Assembly: GCF_014023275.1 (NCBI RefSeq)
Contig: NZ_CP054698.1
Span: forward strand, 3,658,001-3,722,000
Direction of reading: 5' to 3'
DNA from: Nostoc edaphicum CCNP1411
GTDB lineage: Bacteria > Cyanobacteriota > Cyanobacteriia > Cyanobacteriales > Nostocaceae
Length of the DNA: 64,000 bases
Position 1 is the stretch's first letter. Each line of letters begins with the position of its first letter. This document shows, in pieces, positions 8,433 through 17,438 of this stretch. Position numbers and translations under genes: made by a program. The notes beneath the pieces are model-generated. The model was not told the origin of the DNA. It saw nothing but the letters and a program-made list of their open reading frames with translations, and made no database searches.

Positions 8433-8747
8433 GAGTCTTTTATACTCGTGGACGAGTCTTTTATACTCGTGAATGAGTCTTTGATACTCGTGGACGAGTC
8501 TTTAATACTCATGGACGAGTCTTTTATACTCGCGGACGAGTCTTTGATACTCGCGGACGAGTCTTTGATACTCGCGGACGAGTCTTTGATACTCGCGGAT
8601 GAGTCTTTGATACTCGTGGACGAGTCTTTGATACTCGTGGACGAGTCTTTGATACTCGTGGACGAGTCTTTGAACTCCGTTAATGAACCTCAGAGCTTCG
8701 TTGATGAACCTCGGAGCTTCATTTGTGAACCTCGCAATGTTGTTCGG
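8433..8747. repeat. 21-bp tandem array (about 11 good and 4 degenerate units)
   Basis: The unit is GAGTCTTTGATACTCGTGGAC, given here only as one copy split as gagtctttgatactcg + tggac. Inside each unit ACGAGT and ACTCGT are reverse complements, so the array is a row of small hairpins. Because 21 is a multiple of three, every frame without a stop stays open; one plus-strand frame (8448-8768) would encode a heptad repeat DESLILV. I regard coding as unlikely. The last four units (gaacctc.gagcttc type) are degenerate. Confidence 0.9.
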
Positions 8748-8757
8748 TTAAGGCAAA

Positions 8758-8822
8758 AGACGCGATAAATCGCCGTCTCTACAAAGGAATTATTATTGTA
8801 GAGACGGCGATTTATCGCGTCT
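8758..8822. repeat. Perfect 27-bp inverted repeat (hairpin element)
   Basis: The 27-nt arm at 8758-8784 (core GCGATAAATCGCCGTC) is exactly complementary to 8796-8822, with an 11-nt loop. The same 27-nt arm recurs without its partner at 24896-24922. A long perfect hairpin of this type is either a MITE-like element or a strong bidirectional terminator. Confidence 0.9.
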
Positions 8823-8836
8823 TCGTGATTATGGGA

Positions 8837-8962
8837 TTTATTTCATTAATAGATTTTGATAGCAATTCAGGTGAGAGAATCAGGATCTATGCCGAGCGAT
8901 GTCTAGGACGGGCTACGCCTACGCACTTTTCAAGCAGTCTTTGGAAATAAACAATGCGGTAT
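8837..8962. other. Mosaic of gene fragments
   Basis: This stretch is assembled from pieces found elsewhere nearby. 8837-8868 resembles the region just upstream of the Uma2 gene (10514-10543, shared core ttttga.agcaattcag). 8879-8898 (atcaggatctatgccgagcg) equals the last codons of the Uma2 gene at 9764-9783. 8923-8951 (cacttttcaagcagtctttg...) equals part of a TPR unit (compare 7755-7780). No intact gene is present. Confidence 0.75.
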
Positions 8963-8963
8963 C

Positions 8964-9386
8964 TTAATTAATGAACCAATTTTCTATGTTTATACCATCA
9001 AAATCTTGAAAATCTGCTACATTATTCGTTACTAAAATCAAGTTATTTGTAACTGCAATACTCGCAATTTGCCCATCAATAAATCCAGGATTTTTACCAA
9101 TTTTTGATAATCTAGCTCTTTCCTGAGCATGATATTGTGCAGATTTTAGATCGTAATCAAATAAAGGGATTTCTGCTAAAATTATGTTGTTGATATAATC
9201 CTCTATATCTTGACGTTTTTTAGAAACAGGAAGACGTAAACAACCATATAACATTTCATGGATAACTAGGATAGCTGTGGCTGTTTCTTGTCTATATAAT
9301 CTTAGCTTTTCCATTACTTTATCGTTGGGATGAGGTCGTTTAGCCTCAGACAAAATATTAGTATCTAGTAAATAATTTAGACTCAT
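8964..9386 (-). CDS. PIN-domain toxin, VapC type
   Basis: 140 residues. PIN-domain RNases of type II toxin-antitoxin systems cut RNA with a cluster of acidic residues. Here these are Asp8 (LLDTNILSE), Glu44 (VIHEMLYG), Asp104 (GFIDGQIASIA) and Asp125 (TNNVADF), all in their usual order and spacing, so the enzyme looks intact. Its ATG overlaps the stop of the upstream antitoxin gene by 4 bp (ATGA), the usual arrangement of such pairs. The pair sits inside a repeat-rich accessory stretch. Confidence 0.9.
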   Translation of the reverse strand: MSLNYLLDTNILSEAKRPHPNDKVMEKLRLYRQETATAILVIHEMLYGCLRLPVSKKRQDIEDYINNIILAEIPLFDYDLKSAQYHAQERARLSKIGKNPGFIDGQIASIAVTNNLILVTNNVADFQDFDGINIENWFIN

Positions 9387-9661
9387 AGATTAACTTCTCT
9401 TCCTGGTGACTTATCCCGTAGATTTTCAAAAGTATCATCATCAATACTTTCTAAATCAACCCTTTGTCTAAAGTCTTGTAAAGCTGACCAAAAATCAGTA
9501 ATGTTTTTACTTTCTCTTAACCTTTTTTGATGTTCAGATATAGAAAATGTTTTTTCAACTGATAATTTATATTTGAGAAATTGAATAAAATCTAAAACTT
9601 CTTGCTGTTTATCTGGTGGTAATTCTCGGAATGTTTGTAGAACTGTTTGTTCAATAGTCAT
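9383..9661 (-). CDS. Antitoxin of the VapBC-like pair (DUF2281-like)
   Basis: 92 residues. The start TIEQTVLQTFRELPPDKQQEVLDFIQFLK is the pattern seen in cyanobacterial antitoxins of the DUF2281 kind, where a short helical N-terminus is followed by a variable acidic tail that wraps the toxin (here LESIDDDTFENLRDKSPG). It is encoded just before the PIN toxin with a 4-bp overlap and should neutralise it and repress the operon. A clear ribosome site (AGAGGTAAAACT) precedes the ATG on the minus strand. Confidence 0.85.
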   Translation of the reverse strand: MTIEQTVLQTFRELPPDKQQEVLDFIQFLKYKLSVEKTFSISEHQKRLRESKNITDFWSALQDFRQRVDLESIDDDTFENLRDKSPGREVNL

Positions 9662-9699
9662 AGTTTTACCTCTGCTAGATGAGATATGATTTGATTATA

Positions 9700-9756
9700 A
9701 GAAAATTGCTGTAATGAGGCTTTTATCTTCGTGGATAAGTCTTTGAACTCCATTTT
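9700..9756. repeat. Short version of the 21-bp array
   Basis: The left flank gaaaattgctgtaatgag and the right edge agtctttgaactcc of the large array at 8433 recur here, but only two units lie between them. This looks like an unexpanded or contracted copy of the same locus, placed just downstream of the Uma2 gene. Confidence 0.8.
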
Positions 9757-10471
9757 AGATTAAATCAGGATCTATGCCGAGCGATCGCAACCGTTCTGCT
9801 AATAATTGAGTGCGTCGTTGGGCAAGTTGTGCTTCTTGTTTTGCTTGTTGAGCTTCTTGTTGAGCAAGTTTTTTGTCTTCTTCTAGTGTTAAAAACCGTT
9901 GTCCTTGTTGGTTATACCAATACATCCATTCGCGTGGTATGCCTAAATACGTTCCTCGTTCGATGCCAATTCCTAAACCAATTTCTGGTAGCCAAACGGG
10001 ATTACCATCACGTAATTCATAAGCATTATTAACTAATTTGTAAACTTCTAAACGTGGCTTACGGCGACGAAATGGGTTGTAAACTACATAATACAAAATT
10101 CCCAATCTTGCATACTCTGCTTTTTTGGTCGAGTACTCACCGCGATATGTCTGAGATACCACCTCCAGCACTAATAGGGGTAGTTTCTTCTCTTCCCAAA
10201 GCACATAACTGGGGCGGAGGTTTTCATCATAAAATCGCTCTACGCCCAGACTCAAAAACCCATCTGGGACTATTGGCGGTAAATCTGGGTCATAATAAAT
10301 ACCCATATCTACACCAAAAAACCAATCCATGCGTTCTGGCCAAGCCATTGCCAGAAGCGCTTTAAGTAAACCGGGAATCAAGTCTTGTAATTCGTTATCC
10401 ACTGGCGTATCGTCAGAGTCTGGCAGTTCCTCAGATGACGGCAAACAAGCTAATGGATCGTACTTTAGCAT
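9755..10471 (-). CDS. Uma2-family putative nuclease (DUF820)
   Basis: 238 residues. Uma2/DUF820 proteins share the PD-(D/E)xK nuclease fold and are very abundant in cyanobacteria. Seen here are the core elements IVPDGFLSLG (Asp about 92), LLVLEVVSQT (Glu about 122) and STKKAEYARLGI, followed by YYVVYNP. The C-terminal 45 residues form a charged Q/E/A-rich coiled coil (KKLAQQEAQQAKQEAQLAQ) ending in RLRSLGIDPDLI, a tail typical of this family. Natural substrate and role are not known; mobile-element-linked functions have been suggested. Stop codon region is duplicated in the mosaic at 8879. Confidence 0.88.
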   Translation of the reverse strand: MLKYDPLACLPSSEELPDSDDTPVDNELQDLIPGLLKALLAMAWPERMDWFFGVDMGIYYDPDLPPIVPDGFLSLGVERFYDENLRPSYVLWEEKKLPLLVLEVVSQTYRGEYSTKKAEYARLGILYYVVYNPFRRRKPRLEVYKLVNNAYELRDGNPVWLPEIGLGIGIERGTYLGIPREWMYWYNQQGQRFLTLEEDKKLAQQEAQQAKQEAQLAQRRTQLLAERLRSLGIDPDLI

Positions 10472-10577
10472 GATGGGTTTACTCTTCCTCAGTTATTAGT
10501 ACATCTTTATTTTATTAATGAATTTTGAGAGCAATTCAGCACATCCTAATTTTATTTGCAAACATCGAGAGTATCAA

Positions 10578-10606
10578 ATCCCCGACTTCTTTAAGAAGTC
10601 GGGGAT
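10578..10606. repeat. 29-bp palindromic hairpin
   Basis: ATCCCCGACTTCTT-T-AAGAAGTCGGGGAT is a perfect 14-bp stem with a one-base centre. A nearly identical copy lies at 24794-24822. It follows the stop of the KGK gene (minus strand) and could end its transcript. Confidence 0.85.
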
Positions 10607-10623
10607 ATTTTGCTCATTAGGTA

Positions 10624-10932
10624 TTAGTTTTCCACTTGTTTGAGTTTTTGAAAAATTTCATCAAGTGGCGACTCAGATTCATCAGGACAAAATTCTAAAG
10701 CAAGTCGAACTTTTCCTTTTTTCCATCCGAAAGTACTAAATTGCAAAACTTCACAATTTAATCCTTGGGTATACAAATTTACTTCATCTGTTTCTTCTGC
10801 TCCAACATATTCCTTAATTGCTGTAATCAAATCACGGACTTTAAAAGTTTTGGCAATATTTAACTTATTAAAAGTGTCTGGTTCTATAGACACAACTTCA
10901 TCGTGATTTAGTCTCTCGAATCCATCTTCCAT
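10624..10932 (-). CDS. KGK-domain protein
   Basis: 102 residues. The family is named for a Lys-Gly-Lys motif, visible here as FGWKKGKVRLALEFCPDE near residues 68-85. The N-terminal part (LNHDEVVSIEPDTFNKLNIAKTFKVRDLITAI) also fits. KGK proteins are small, found almost only in cyanobacteria, and have no established biochemical role. ATG with GGAGAT upstream on the minus strand. It stands alone, with a hairpin after its stop and a repeat element on its 5' side. Confidence 0.8.
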   Translation of the reverse strand: MEDGFERLNHDEVVSIEPDTFNKLNIAKTFKVRDLITAIKEYVGAEETDEVNLYTQGLNCEVLQFSTFGWKKGKVRLALEFCPDESESPLDEIFQKLKQVEN

Positions 10933-11077
10933 AAAAATCTCCTGTCAATAAATCTATATTTTCAGAGATATAACAGTTCGTCCGAAATAAAATGATGATT
11001 TTATAGATTTAGTGCTGGTCAAATAAAAATTTAGTAATAATTTGATGTCTGGTAAATTAGCCTATAATTCTCGCGTT

Positions 11078-11292
11078 ACCCCTCCCCAAAGCATCGGCTA
11101 CGATGTACACACATCTTGGTAATGAAGTGCAAACCCTGGGTTTACCCCCCTTAATCCCCCCTTGCAAAGGGGGGAAATATCCGGTTCTCCCCCTTGGCTA
11201 GAGGGGGTGAGAAGGACTTGTGTGTACACCGTAGGAAGAGTTAGAGGGGGTGAAAAGGACTTATCGTAGCCTTAGCAAGGGGCGGGTGGGGC
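11078..11292. repeat. Element with imperfect terminal inverted repeats
   Basis: The left end (acccctccccaaagcat then cggctacgatg) is imperfectly complementary to the right end (tatcgtagccttagcaa then ggggcgggtgggg). Inside, tacgatgtacacaca pairs with tgtgtgtacaccgta. The centre holds C-rich and G-rich hairpin pieces (cccccttgcaaaggggg). It has the look of a decayed MITE of about 215 bp. No coding frame is supported. Confidence 0.6.
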
Positions 11293-11311
11293 AGTTTTAT
11301 TTAAACGGTTC

Positions 11312-12373
11312 TTAGAAAAACCAACCGTAAGAATGCAAACCTTTACCCAAAAGATTTACACCGAGATAGCAAACCCAAACTACAAGCAAGCCGGCAGAGG
11401 CTAAAATTGCGGGACGACGCCCTTGCCAACCGCGAGTAATTCTGGCGTGAAGATAGGCGGCGAACACTAACCAAGTGATTAATGCCCAAGTTTCTTTGGG
11501 GTCCCAACTCCAGTAGGAACCCCAGGCTTCGTTAGCCCAAACGCCACCGGCAATAATGCCAATTGTCAGCAGGGGAAATCCTAATCCAATGATGCGATAG
11601 CTGATGTTATCAAGAGTTTCAGCAAGGCTAAGGCGCTGGGGTGAAAGAGGTTCAGCAGATACTACGGCTTGAGATTCAGGGGTAGTTACTAAATTCAAGA
11701 CAGCAGTGTTACCGTTACCATTGCCGTTGCTACTAGTTTCAAAACGGGCAAAGCCGTTATTTTCGGCAGAAGGGGCTGATGGTTGAGAAATTAGTTCAGT
11801 AGCTTTGTGCAAGCGGTAGCCGTTGCTGCGATAGCCACCAGTACCAACAGAACTGCCTTGTAGTTGGATATTTTGACCACGAGTGACAATCAAAAAAGCG
11901 ATCGCTAATAATGAACCCACCATCAAAGCAGAATAACTCAACATCATGACGCTGACATGCATCATCAGCCAATTTGACTTCAAGGCAGGTACTAGGGGTT
12001 CTGACGCTTGCATCTGCGATGGTAGTGTCATAGTAGCAAAAGCTGCGATCGCCATTGCCACCGGAGCTGTCGCAACTCCTACTAAGCGGCTGCGGCTACT
12101 ATTTTCAGCAATCAGATGGACGGCGGTAATTCCCCAGGTTAAGAAAAACAGAGATTCGTAGAGATTACTTAAGGGAAAGTAACCAGCTTCGATCCATCGT
12201 GCCCCTAGTAGAGTCGCAATGCCCAAATTTGCGATCGCCATCCCAGCTGTCCCCAAAGCGGCTAGATAAGGCAGATTCGGAAAAGCCGCTCCTCCCCAAT
12301 ACACGAGCATTGTTAGGAATAATATGGCAAAGGACGCATTGTCCAGCCAGTTCTGGAGTACAACCAGATTCAT
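11312..12373 (-). CDS. ccsA: Cytochrome c biogenesis haem-lyase subunit CcsA (ResC family)
   Basis: 353 residues, polytopic membrane protein. System II cytochrome c maturation needs CcsA with Ccs1/ResB to export haem and attach it to apocytochromes on the lumen side. The Trp-rich haem-handling motif [15 protein letters not shown] is present near residue 280, and conserved histidines flank it ([10 protein letters not shown] and [10 protein letters not shown], then GLHSYGWFF at the end). Hydrophobic helices are spread over residues 12-160 and 255-345. A hydrophilic loop of about 70 residues (175-245, with NGNGNGN) separates the halves. The name CcsB is used for the same family in some annotations. 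No partner ccs1 gene is adjacent. Confidence 0.93.
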   Translation of the reverse strand: MNLVVLQNWLDNASFAILFLTMLVYWGGAAFPNLPYLAALGTAGMAIANLGIATLLGARWIEAGYFPLSNLYESLFFLTWGITAVHLIAENSSRSRLVGVATAPVAMAIAAFATMTLPSQMQASEPLVPALKSNWLMMHVSVMMLSYSALMVGSLLAIAFLIVTRGQNIQLQGSSVGTGGYRSNGYRLHKATELISQPSAPSAENNGFARFETSSNGNGNGNTAVLNLVTTPESQAVVSAEPLSPQRLSLAETLDNISYRIIGLGFPLLTIGIIAGGVWANEAWGSYWSWDPKETWALITWLVFAAYLHARITRGWQGRRPAILASAGLLVVWVCYLGVNLLGKGLHSYGWFF

Positions 12374-12554
12374 AAAGTGTTCTCTCCGTGGATAATTTAA
12401 AATATGGAATTTCTGACTGTTCTGATCCTATATGTTTAGAGTGTCATGGGACAGGGGAAATTGGAAATCGGGAATGGGGCATGGGGCATTGGGCATTGGG
12501 AAGAGATAAGGAAGAAACTTATTCAATAATTCTCCCTCATCTCCCTCATCTCCC

Positions 12555-14300
12555 TTATCTAACAGAGTTACTCTTACTGCTTTCTGGAGTAGGCAATGTA
12601 GTCGTGTTACTAACTTTTTTGAGTGCAATGAAAATGTCGTAGCGGTTACTGCGACTGTCGCTGACAGCAGATGTCATCCCAATTGAGCGCGTTGCAGCTA
12701 GCAAAATTTGTTGATTGGGAATTAGAGTTGGTAGAGGGAAATTTTTCACAGTTCGTTCCACATCCAGGAAAAATTGACCATTTGTCGGATTGGGTTCTGT
12801 AGGAACTGTTTCTTGGAAGGGAAGAGTACTAGCTAGTGTGTTGTTAGGTTTGGGGACAATTTTATCAGTGATGGGAGCGCCCACTACTAAGAAAGCGATA
12901 TCTCCATCTAACCAGCCGTGGGTGGCTGTTAACGTACCATAAGGTGATACCCAATTAACAACGGATTGACCTCCGACTTTCCCTGGTTGCACTTTGAATT
13001 GGTATTGATTTTTCATCACTTCATCCAGCTGAGTGATGGATGTTTCAGCCGATTTGCGATTGCTTGTCTGTACCATGAACAGCAAACCCACACGAAAATC
13101 ATCTGGTGAACCTTGTTTTGGAGTAGTAGGAATCAGTGATAAGGAAAACTCGCCTTTCATCCAACTGAGCAAATCCTTATCTAAATCGAGATCGGTAAGC
13201 GATTTTATCCCACCTCTAATCTGTTCTGGTGCGATCGGTGAAAGGGGATTTCTTTGAGACGTTAAAATGTAGTTTCCCCACAACCGCTGTAAATTGCCCC
13301 CCGAAAGCATCATTAAAGTTTCTGCTGGTACGCGGTTTTGCATTTTCCCAGCTTTGTTTTCTACCGCCAGCAGTCGTTGACTATTAGGGTTTAACCAAGA
13401 AACGCCCTTTAAGCGGATTCCTTCTGGCTCTAAGATCATTGTCCCCGCTAAACCTTGGTTATTTTGTAGTTGAGCCAAGACTTGAGCAGGTAAAGGGCGG
13501 TTTGGAGAAGCAGCGGCTATTTTGGCTGCTGCTGGCACATTGACGTAAAATTGGGCAAAGGGTTGGTAGTTGGCGATTTTCGGAAAATTCTCAGCAAAGC
13601 CCCCTGTTGTGGCTAGGGATGTTTTATTTTTGTAGGCGTCGATGGCTCGTTCTGTAGCTTTGGGACTATCAGTTATCACTAAAAAACGCCCATCTAGTAA
13701 TACAGCCGAGAAGTTTTGCCCTGCTTGTCCTTCACTTTGTTTAATGGCGAACCCTTGATAAGTACGGTCAATCCATTTGCCTTGTTTCAGGGTTTTGGGT
13801 TGTGCCAAAACCCTTTTGGCGATTTCTGGGTTTTTCACTGGCAATACCATTACCATCGACTGCTGCTCAATAGCAGCATTTTCATTGGTGGTAACTGGTT
13901 TGGGTGCAGGTTTATTCCCTGCTGCTGGAGCAAGAATTGCGATCGCAATGTCATTGCCTACCCAAGGAGCAATATCTTTTTGGAAATCGTAACCATTATT
14001 AGTCAGAAAGCGATCGCGCAACTGGACTAAATTTTTGTCCAGTTCTGCTTGGGTGTCTTTTGTCCCAAACTCCCGCAATTTCTGCCACTGTTGGGGATCT
14101 GTTGTCAGAGAAACCGCAAACAGAGCATCACCAGGAATAATATTTGCACCTACTAGCAAATTCCTGGAAGATGGTTGTCTCTGGGTGAACCAGTATGCTG
14201 CACTCCCCGCACCAATCAATAACCCAGCAGCCGAGAGCGTCAGCACCAGAGACGGTTTCTTATTTTTCTTCATTGGAACAGACACAACAGGCAGTGCCAT
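12555..14300 (-). CDS. DUF3352 membrane-anchored protein
   Basis: 581 residues. After a short basic start (PMKKNKKPS) one transmembrane segment runs through residues 18-38 (LVLTLSAAGLLIGAGSAAYW), so the long remainder should lie outside the cytoplasmic membrane. The body has the features of cyanobacterial DUF3352 proteins: GDALFAVSLTTDPQQW near residue 57, PWVGNDIAIAIL near 112, and repeated strands such as DGRFLVITDSPKATERAI. No catalytic motif is recognised. It lies 182 bp upstream of ccsA on the same strand, with a heptamer-rich spacer (12440-12550). The methionine at residue 10 is a possible alternative start. Role unknown. Confidence 0.85.
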   Translation of the reverse strand: MALPVVSVPMKKNKKPSLVLTLSAAGLLIGAGSAAYWFTQRQPSSRNLLVGANIIPGDALFAVSLTTDPQQWQKLREFGTKDTQAELDKNLVQLRDRFLTNNGYDFQKDIAPWVGNDIAIAILAPAAGNKPAPKPVTTNENAAIEQQSMVMVLPVKNPEIAKRVLAQPKTLKQGKWIDRTYQGFAIKQSEGQAGQNFSAVLLDGRFLVITDSPKATERAIDAYKNKTSLATTGGFAENFPKIANYQPFAQFYVNVPAAAKIAAASPNRPLPAQVLAQLQNNQGLAGTMILEPEGIRLKGVSWLNPNSQRLLAVENKAGKMQNRVPAETLMMLSGGNLQRLWGNYILTSQRNPLSPIAPEQIRGGIKSLTDLDLDKDLLSWMKGEFSLSLIPTTPKQGSPDDFRVGLLFMVQTSNRKSAETSITQLDEVMKNQYQFKVQPGKVGGQSVVNWVSPYGTLTATHGWLDGDIAFLVVGAPITDKIVPKPNNTLASTLPFQETVPTEPNPTNGQFFLDVERTVKNFPLPTLIPNQQILLAATRSIGMTSAVSDSRSNRYDIFIALKKVSNTTTLPTPESSKSNSVR

Positions 14301-14405
14301 TGAAACCTATACCTCATATTGCAAACTCATTACTTGCTTGATTGGTTAAGTTAACCAAAAAGCTTCTCCTTATTTAGGGCAGTTAACTGCATAAATTTTT
14401 CTATT

Positions 14406-14609
14406 TTAAACTCCGTAATCAACCTTCCCGAATGTTTCAAAAGCAGTGTTTTTGCAGTTAGTTACCTTTTTTAACACGCTTTGTTGAATTTCGCAGGACA
14501 CTTCCTTGAGACGGTTGCTTCTATCAGGAAGTCTCCGAAAGTTCACATCCGTCATTTTAAGCACTTCGAGGATATAACTAACTTGGGCATTGCTGCAAGT
14601 CATCAGCAA
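14406..14609 (-). CDS. Possible small protein, weak support
   Basis: A 67-residue frame in the 437-bp spacer between the DUF3352 gene and the chorismate lyase gene. The sequence is hydrophilic and helix-prone, with a basic centre (VNFRRLPDRSNRLKEV) and three cysteines. I do not recognise it and no strong ribosome site is visible, so it may be chance. Nothing else is supported in 14301-14737. Confidence 0.2.
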   Translation of the reverse strand: MLMTCSNAQVSYILEVLKMTDVNFRRLPDRSNRLKEVSCEIQQSVLKKVTNCKNTAFETFGKVDYGV

Positions 14610-14737
14610 GCTACATTACCTTCTATTTACTGAGCTTCTACCTGTGGTATTGACTTTATCTAACCAAGCTCAATTCAGTATGCAAGATTTTGTATGGGCT
14701 ACCAATCTTACAAATCAGATATGTTGTTGAAATAAAC

Positions 14738-15367
14738 CTATGCCTCAGTATTAATAGTACTCAATTGCATAGGCCCCAAATATTTGGTTAAATAAGGCGA
14801 AAAAACTTCATAAATTAATGTTAATGGCTGTCCATGATGCCAAAATAAATAGTGGCGACCCCAAAAAGACCCAGTTACATCAAAACCTGACTGTAGCGCT
14901 GATGAGTCACCATAATAAATTCCTCGAACATCCCGATATAACTCTGTGCGAAGACGAGCTAAACTAGCCCAAATTGGTAATGAGCGGTTTTGCAAATACT
15001 CATCTACATGACTAGCTTCCCACCACGAGGTGGCATACGCTAATCGCTGACCAGAAGCAGTACGTAGCCATACTTGTCGCCGTAATCGCGGCCCTGGGAC
15101 AGCTTGGATTAACTCAGGAGCAGCATCCAAGTCCATGCCAATTAATGACATATCAATAACATCTACTTCTACAGGCTCACCTGTGAGCAATTCTAAGTGA
15201 CGTGTTGGGGAGCCATCACCCAAAAGCATTAGCTGCCAAGCAGGAGCCAGTTGAGTGTGAGGTAAACTTTGTTGAATTATCTCCTCCCCTCCTTGCCAAA
15301 TCGGAGTGAGGCGATGCCAAGCTGGCGGTAGTGCTAGGTTGTTTGTCGGCGTAAAAGTAATAGTCAA
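14738..15367 (-). CDS. Chorismate lyase (plastoquinone pathway, DUF98 type)
   Basis: 209 residues. In cyanobacteria this family (Synechocystis Sll1797 type) removes pyruvate from chorismate to give 4-hydroxybenzoate, the head-group precursor of plastoquinone. Recognisable segments are LMLLGDGSPTRHLELLTG near residue 45, PRLRRQVWLRTASGQRLAYATSWW (split here as PRLRRQVWLRT and LAYATSWW) near 93-117 and a C-terminal GRHYLFWHHGQPLTLIYEVF-type block. The Arg in RRQVWL and the Glu in YEVFSP occupy the positions expected for substrate binding. Monocistronic; the tRNA-Leu follows 250 bp upstream of its start on the same strand. Confidence 0.85.
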   Translation of the reverse strand: MTITFTPTNNLALPPAWHRLTPIWQGGEEIIQQSLPHTQLAPAWQLMLLGDGSPTRHLELLTGEPVEVDVIDMSLIGMDLDAAPELIQAVPGPRLRRQVWLRTASGQRLAYATSWWEASHVDEYLQNRSLPIWASLARLRTELYRDVRGIYYGDSSALQSGFDVTGSFWGRHYLFWHHGQPLTLIYEVFSPYLTKYLGPMQLSTINTEA

Positions 15368-15614
15368 TGCTTTTTACAAAACTTCACCTATCTCTATAAA
15401 AGCATAAAAAATTAGTACTTTAGCAAGGCTAGTGGTCTATCGCATCAATTTTGATGAGTTTGTAGTAAGCACCTCAGTGCTTAAAAATCCAGGACTAAAG
15501 TCCTTACTACGAACTGATTTACCTAGCTAACGTTGCCTAAGAAAAGATTTAAGGGTCAATAGTCTAAGGTTTTTTGACCCTTGACTATTGACCCTATAAC
15601 TAAACAAGCGAAAA

Positions 15615-15695
15615 TGCGGATGGCGAGACTCGAACTCGCAAGGCAAAGCCACACGCACCTCAAGCGTGCGCGTATACCAATTCCGCCACATCCGC
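15615..15695 (-). tRNA. tRNA-Leu (anticodon GAG)
   Basis: The minus strand reads GCGGATG...CATCCGCA: a 7-bp acceptor stem with A discriminator. The D-arm is GCGGAATTGGTATACGC, the anticodon stem-loop is CACGC-TTGAGGT-GCGTG with anticodon GAG after U33, a long variable arm follows (type II), and the T-arm is GCGAGTTCGAGTCTCGC. Total 81 nt; CCA is not encoded. It reads CUC and CUU leucine codons. Confidence 0.96.
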
Positions 15696-16084
15696 ATGGT
15701 TTGTCTAAACATAGACTATAGCATAAGAAAATAATTATAGTAAGGTGATATCTAAATTCACTTGCTCAAAAATATAAATTTTCTCAAGGCGGTATCAGGC
15801 TGACAGAAATCTAGCAGCGGCACAAGTGATATTAAAAAGGGTAGAGCTACTGTGTTCAGCGGGGTATGCCTACGCAAAAGCCCAGCTTACTAGGCTAGCC
15901 AAGACTTACAGCAGCAATGTTGTTAGTGTAGTAAGACCTGTAGAGCCAGCAAGCCTGCAATCTCAAGTTTGCTTAGAATCAGGGTGGCGAATCTCCTGTC
16001 ATAATTTGAAATAATGCGGAAGCGTTGTTTCAAGTTGGATCAGAGAACATGTCAATCTACTGGTAATGATATCGAAACTAAAAA

Positions 16085-17428
16085 ATGAAGTTTGACAAAA
16101 TATTAATTGCCAATCGGGGAGAAATCGCCCTTCGCATTCTCCGCGCCTGTGAAGAAATGGGAATTGCGACAGTTGCGGTTCACTCCACTGTTGACCGTAA
16201 TGCTCTCCACGTCCAACTTGCTGATGAAGCAGTTTGCATTGGCGAACCTGCTAGCAGTAAAAGTTATTTGAATATTCCGAATATTATTGCTGCTGCACTG
16301 ACGCGCAATGCTACTGCTATTCATCCAGGCTATGGCTTTTTGGCAGAAAATGCCCGGTTTGCGGAAATCTGTGCCGACCATCATATTGCTTTTATCGGCC
16401 CAACTCCAGAAGCTATAAAGCTGATGGGGGATAAATCCACTGCAAAAGAAACCATGCAAAAAGCTGGAGTCCCGACAGTACCAGGTAGTGAGGGGTTGGT
16501 AGAATCCGAGCAAGAAGGATTAGGATTTGCCAAAGATATTGGCTATCCAGTGATGATCAAAGCCACAGCAGGTGGCGGCGGACGGGGTATGCGCCTAGTT
16601 CGTTCTGAAGATGAATTTGTCAAACTTTTTCTTGCAGCCCAAGGGGAAGCGGGAGCAGCTTTTGGGAATTCCGGCGTTTATATCGAAAAATTTATTGAAC
16701 GTCCCCGACACATCGAATTTCAAATTTTGGCGGATAACTACGGTAATGTTATCCACTTGGGTGAACGCGATTGCTCTATTCAACGCCGGAATCAAAAGCT
16801 ACTAGAAGAAGCACCAAGTCCGGCTCTCGACCAAGACCTACGCGAGAAAATGGGACAAGCTGCTGTCAAAGCTGCCCAATTCATTAACTACAGTGGGGCG
16901 GGTACTATCGAGTTTCTCTTGGATAGATCGGGTAAATTCTACTTTATGGAAATGAACACCCGGATTCAAGTAGAACATCCTGTAACAGAGATGATTACTG
17001 GGATAGACTTAGTTGCCGAACAAATCCGTATTGCCCAAGGGGAAAGGCTTAAGCTCACTCAAGAGCAGGTAGTTTTACGGGGTCATGCGATCGAATGCCG
17101 GATCAATGCTGAAGACCCCGATCATGACTTTCGCCCTTCCCCCGGAAGGATCAGCGGCTACCTCCCCCCCGGAGGGCCTGGTGTTCGGATTGATTCCCAC
17201 GTTTACACAGATTACCAAATCCCGCCCTACTACGATTCCTTGATCGGCAAGTTAATTGTTTGGGCACCAGACCGACCTACTGCGATTAACCGGATGAAAC
17301 GCGCACTCCGGGAATGTGCCATTACTGGACTACCTACTACCATCGGGTTTCATCAAAAAATTATGGAAACTCCACAGTTTTTGCAGGGTAATGTCTATAC
17401 AAATTTTGTGCAGGAAATGAACGGTTAG
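16085..17428 (+). CDS. accC: Biotin carboxylase subunit of acetyl-CoA carboxylase
   Basis: 447 residues, ATG start. AccC carboxylates the biotin of AccB using bicarbonate and ATP, the first step of fatty-acid synthesis. The N-terminal domain starts with [20 protein letters not shown]. The ATP-grasp fold follows, with the Gly-rich loop [13 protein letters not shown] near residue 162. The signature [14 protein letters not shown] is near 290. The length is normal for the stand-alone bacterial subunit. The gene is not beside accB, as is usual in cyanobacteria. A hairpin lies after the stop before the convergent YggT gene. The 390-bp spacer upstream (15696-16084) holds no supported gene. Confidence 0.97.
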   Translation: MKFDKILIANRGEIALRILRACEEMGIATVAVHSTVDRNALHVQLADEAVCIGEPASSKSYLNIPNIIAAALTRNATAIHPGYGFLAENARFAEICADHHIAFIGPTPEAIKLMGDKSTAKETMQKAGVPTVPGSEGLVESEQEGLGFAKDIGYPVMIKATAGGGGRGMRLVRSEDEFVKLFLAAQGEAGAAFGNSGVYIEKFIERPRHIEFQILADNYGNVIHLGERDCSIQRRNQKLLEEAPSPALDQDLREKMGQAAVKAAQFINYSGAGTIEFLLDRSGKFYFMEMNTRIQVEHPVTEMITGIDLVAEQIRIAQGERLKLTQEQVVLRGHAIECRINAEDPDHDFRPSPGRISGYLPPGGPGVRIDSHVYTDYQIPPYYDSLIGKLIVWAPDRPTAINRMKRALRECAITGLPTTIGFHQKIMETPQFLQGNVYTNFVQEMNG

Positions 17429-17438
17429 GGGAGTGGGA

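Noticed and set aside
8448..8768. 106-codon frame with DESLILV heptads
   Set aside because: It is produced by a 21-bp DNA repeat without stops; no ribosome site and no known protein of this type.
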